A stretch of DNA of 20,224 nt from Solobacterium sp. UBA1761 (GTDB taxonomy: Bacteria > Bacillota_I > Bacilli_A > Erysipelotrichales > Erysipelotrichaceae). Each line of letters begins with the position of its first letter. Within the stretch, counting starts at the first letter, position 1. A program made the translations under genes and the position numbers. The notes beneath the pieces are model-generated. The model did not search any database. It had not been told where the DNA came from and saw only the letters and a program-made list of their open reading frames with translations. This document shows, piece by piece, positions 19,860 through 20,224 of this stretch. Location of the stretch: assembly GCA_002315565.1 (NCBI GenBank), contig DCHD01000059.1, positions 1 through 20,224 of the forward strand, read 5' to 3'.

Positions 19860-20224
19860 TTCATTTGAACTAGTCAACTATTTGTAGACAGTTTATAAAA
19901 AGTGCTCAAACCCCAGTTCAATCTTATATTGGATTGGGGTTTTATAATTTAAGGCATATGCTGGTCTAATATAGTTGTAATAATGAATATATTGTTCAAT
20001 TGTTTCTTGAACGTTATTAGAATGTTTTAAGTCAAAATCTTGAAATAACTCTTCTTTAATCCACCCATTAAGCGATTCGTTAACTGGGTTGTCAGTGGGT
20101 GTGCCTGCACGAGACATAGAGTGTTGTATACTATTAATTGATAAGAGTTCGTTATAGCTCTTTGAGGAATAAACTGAGCCTTGATCTGTGTGAAGGATAC
20201 TTAAGCTTGTTTGTTCCTTTTTTA
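19860..20224 (-). mobile_element. Partial IS3-family insertion sequence, 3' end
   Basis: A transposase 3' end plus about 30 bp of flank lies behind lysS; the rest is beyond the window. The outer end is probably near GTCAACTATTTGTAGACAG (19873-19891), but the terminal inverted repeat cannot be confirmed without the other end. Confidence 0.6.
19893..20224 (-). CDS. IS3-family transposase (rve core), partial
   Basis: This is the C-terminal 109 residues of a DDE transposase; the frame stays open upstream to the window edge. HTDQGSVYSS holds the second catalytic Asp and NPVNESLNGWIKEELF the catalytic Glu, followed by the typical tail YIHYYNYIRPAYALNYKTP. This matches the retroviral-integrase core of IS3-family (IS150-like) elements, where it would be OrfB, usually made by frameshift from OrfA. 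Reading from the internal ATG at 20117 alone would wrongly drop the second Asp. An inverted repeat (AACCCCA with TGGGGTT) lies in the last codons. Whether the full element is intact cannot be seen. Confidence 0.88.
   Translation of the reverse strand, partial: KKEQTSLSILHTDQGSVYSSKSYNELLSINSIQHSMSRAGTPTDNPVNESLNGWIKEELFQDFDLKHSNNVQETIEQYIHYYNYIRPAYALNYKTPIQYKIELGFEHFL

Overview
The window looks like chromosomal DNA of a low-GC Firmicute. Arg is mostly AGA, promoters are AT-rich sigma-A type, and Rho-independent terminators, a T-box and a SAM-type riboswitch are present. Gene content and order suggest an Erysipelotrichia-like gut lineage, but that is inference. The rsmG-noc-parA-parB block places the segment close to the chromosomal replication origin.

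Layout. 1-1235: an SRAP-domain DNA-protein crosslink protein (minus strand) diverges from a RelB/YafQ-type toxin-antitoxin pair. The toxin frame carries an amber codon at codon 4. 1235-1774: a minus-strand four-helix membrane protein. 1843-7345: rsmG, noc, parA, parB, an M28 metallopeptidase and a TelA-family protein, tightly packed and probably one operon. 7380-10150: dtd, a DUF951 gene and a large secreted beta-rich protein with GIGG repeats. 10183-10348 (minus strand): a candidate free-standing structured RNA, with three regularly spaced 7-bp hairpins inside a 13-bp closing helix, its own promoter and its own terminator. 10427-14365: a polar amino acid ABC importer (permease, ATPase, lipoprotein), then an Mbeg1-like hydrolase and a HAD phosphatase, all overlapping or nearly so. 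14461-16195: an accessory cassette in which a SAM-I-clan riboswitch with a terminator/antiterminator switch precedes an unrecognised gene, followed by a decayed gene and a second unrecognised gene. 16196-17672 (minus strand): an iron-type alcohol dehydrogenase and a small unknown protein. 17773-19838: a cupin, then a T-box with an AAA (Lys) specifier and lysS. 19893-20224: the 3' part of an IS3-family transposase gene running off the right edge.

How the parts work together. The core serves chromosome segregation and nucleoid occlusion (ParA, ParB, Noc), 16S rRNA methylation (RsmG), and translation quality and supply (Dtd, LysRS). RNA-based control is prominent: one T-box, one SAM riboswitch and one candidate new RNA. 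Four transcription units (SRAP, rsmG, the ABC permease and the alcohol dehydrogenase) have a perfect TATAAT only 6-8 nt before the ATG and no Shine-Dalgarno, so their mRNAs are predicted to be leaderless or nearly so.

The two strongest leads are the minus-strand hairpin-array RNA at 10183-10348 and the SAM riboswitch in front of an unknown protein at 14463-14590.
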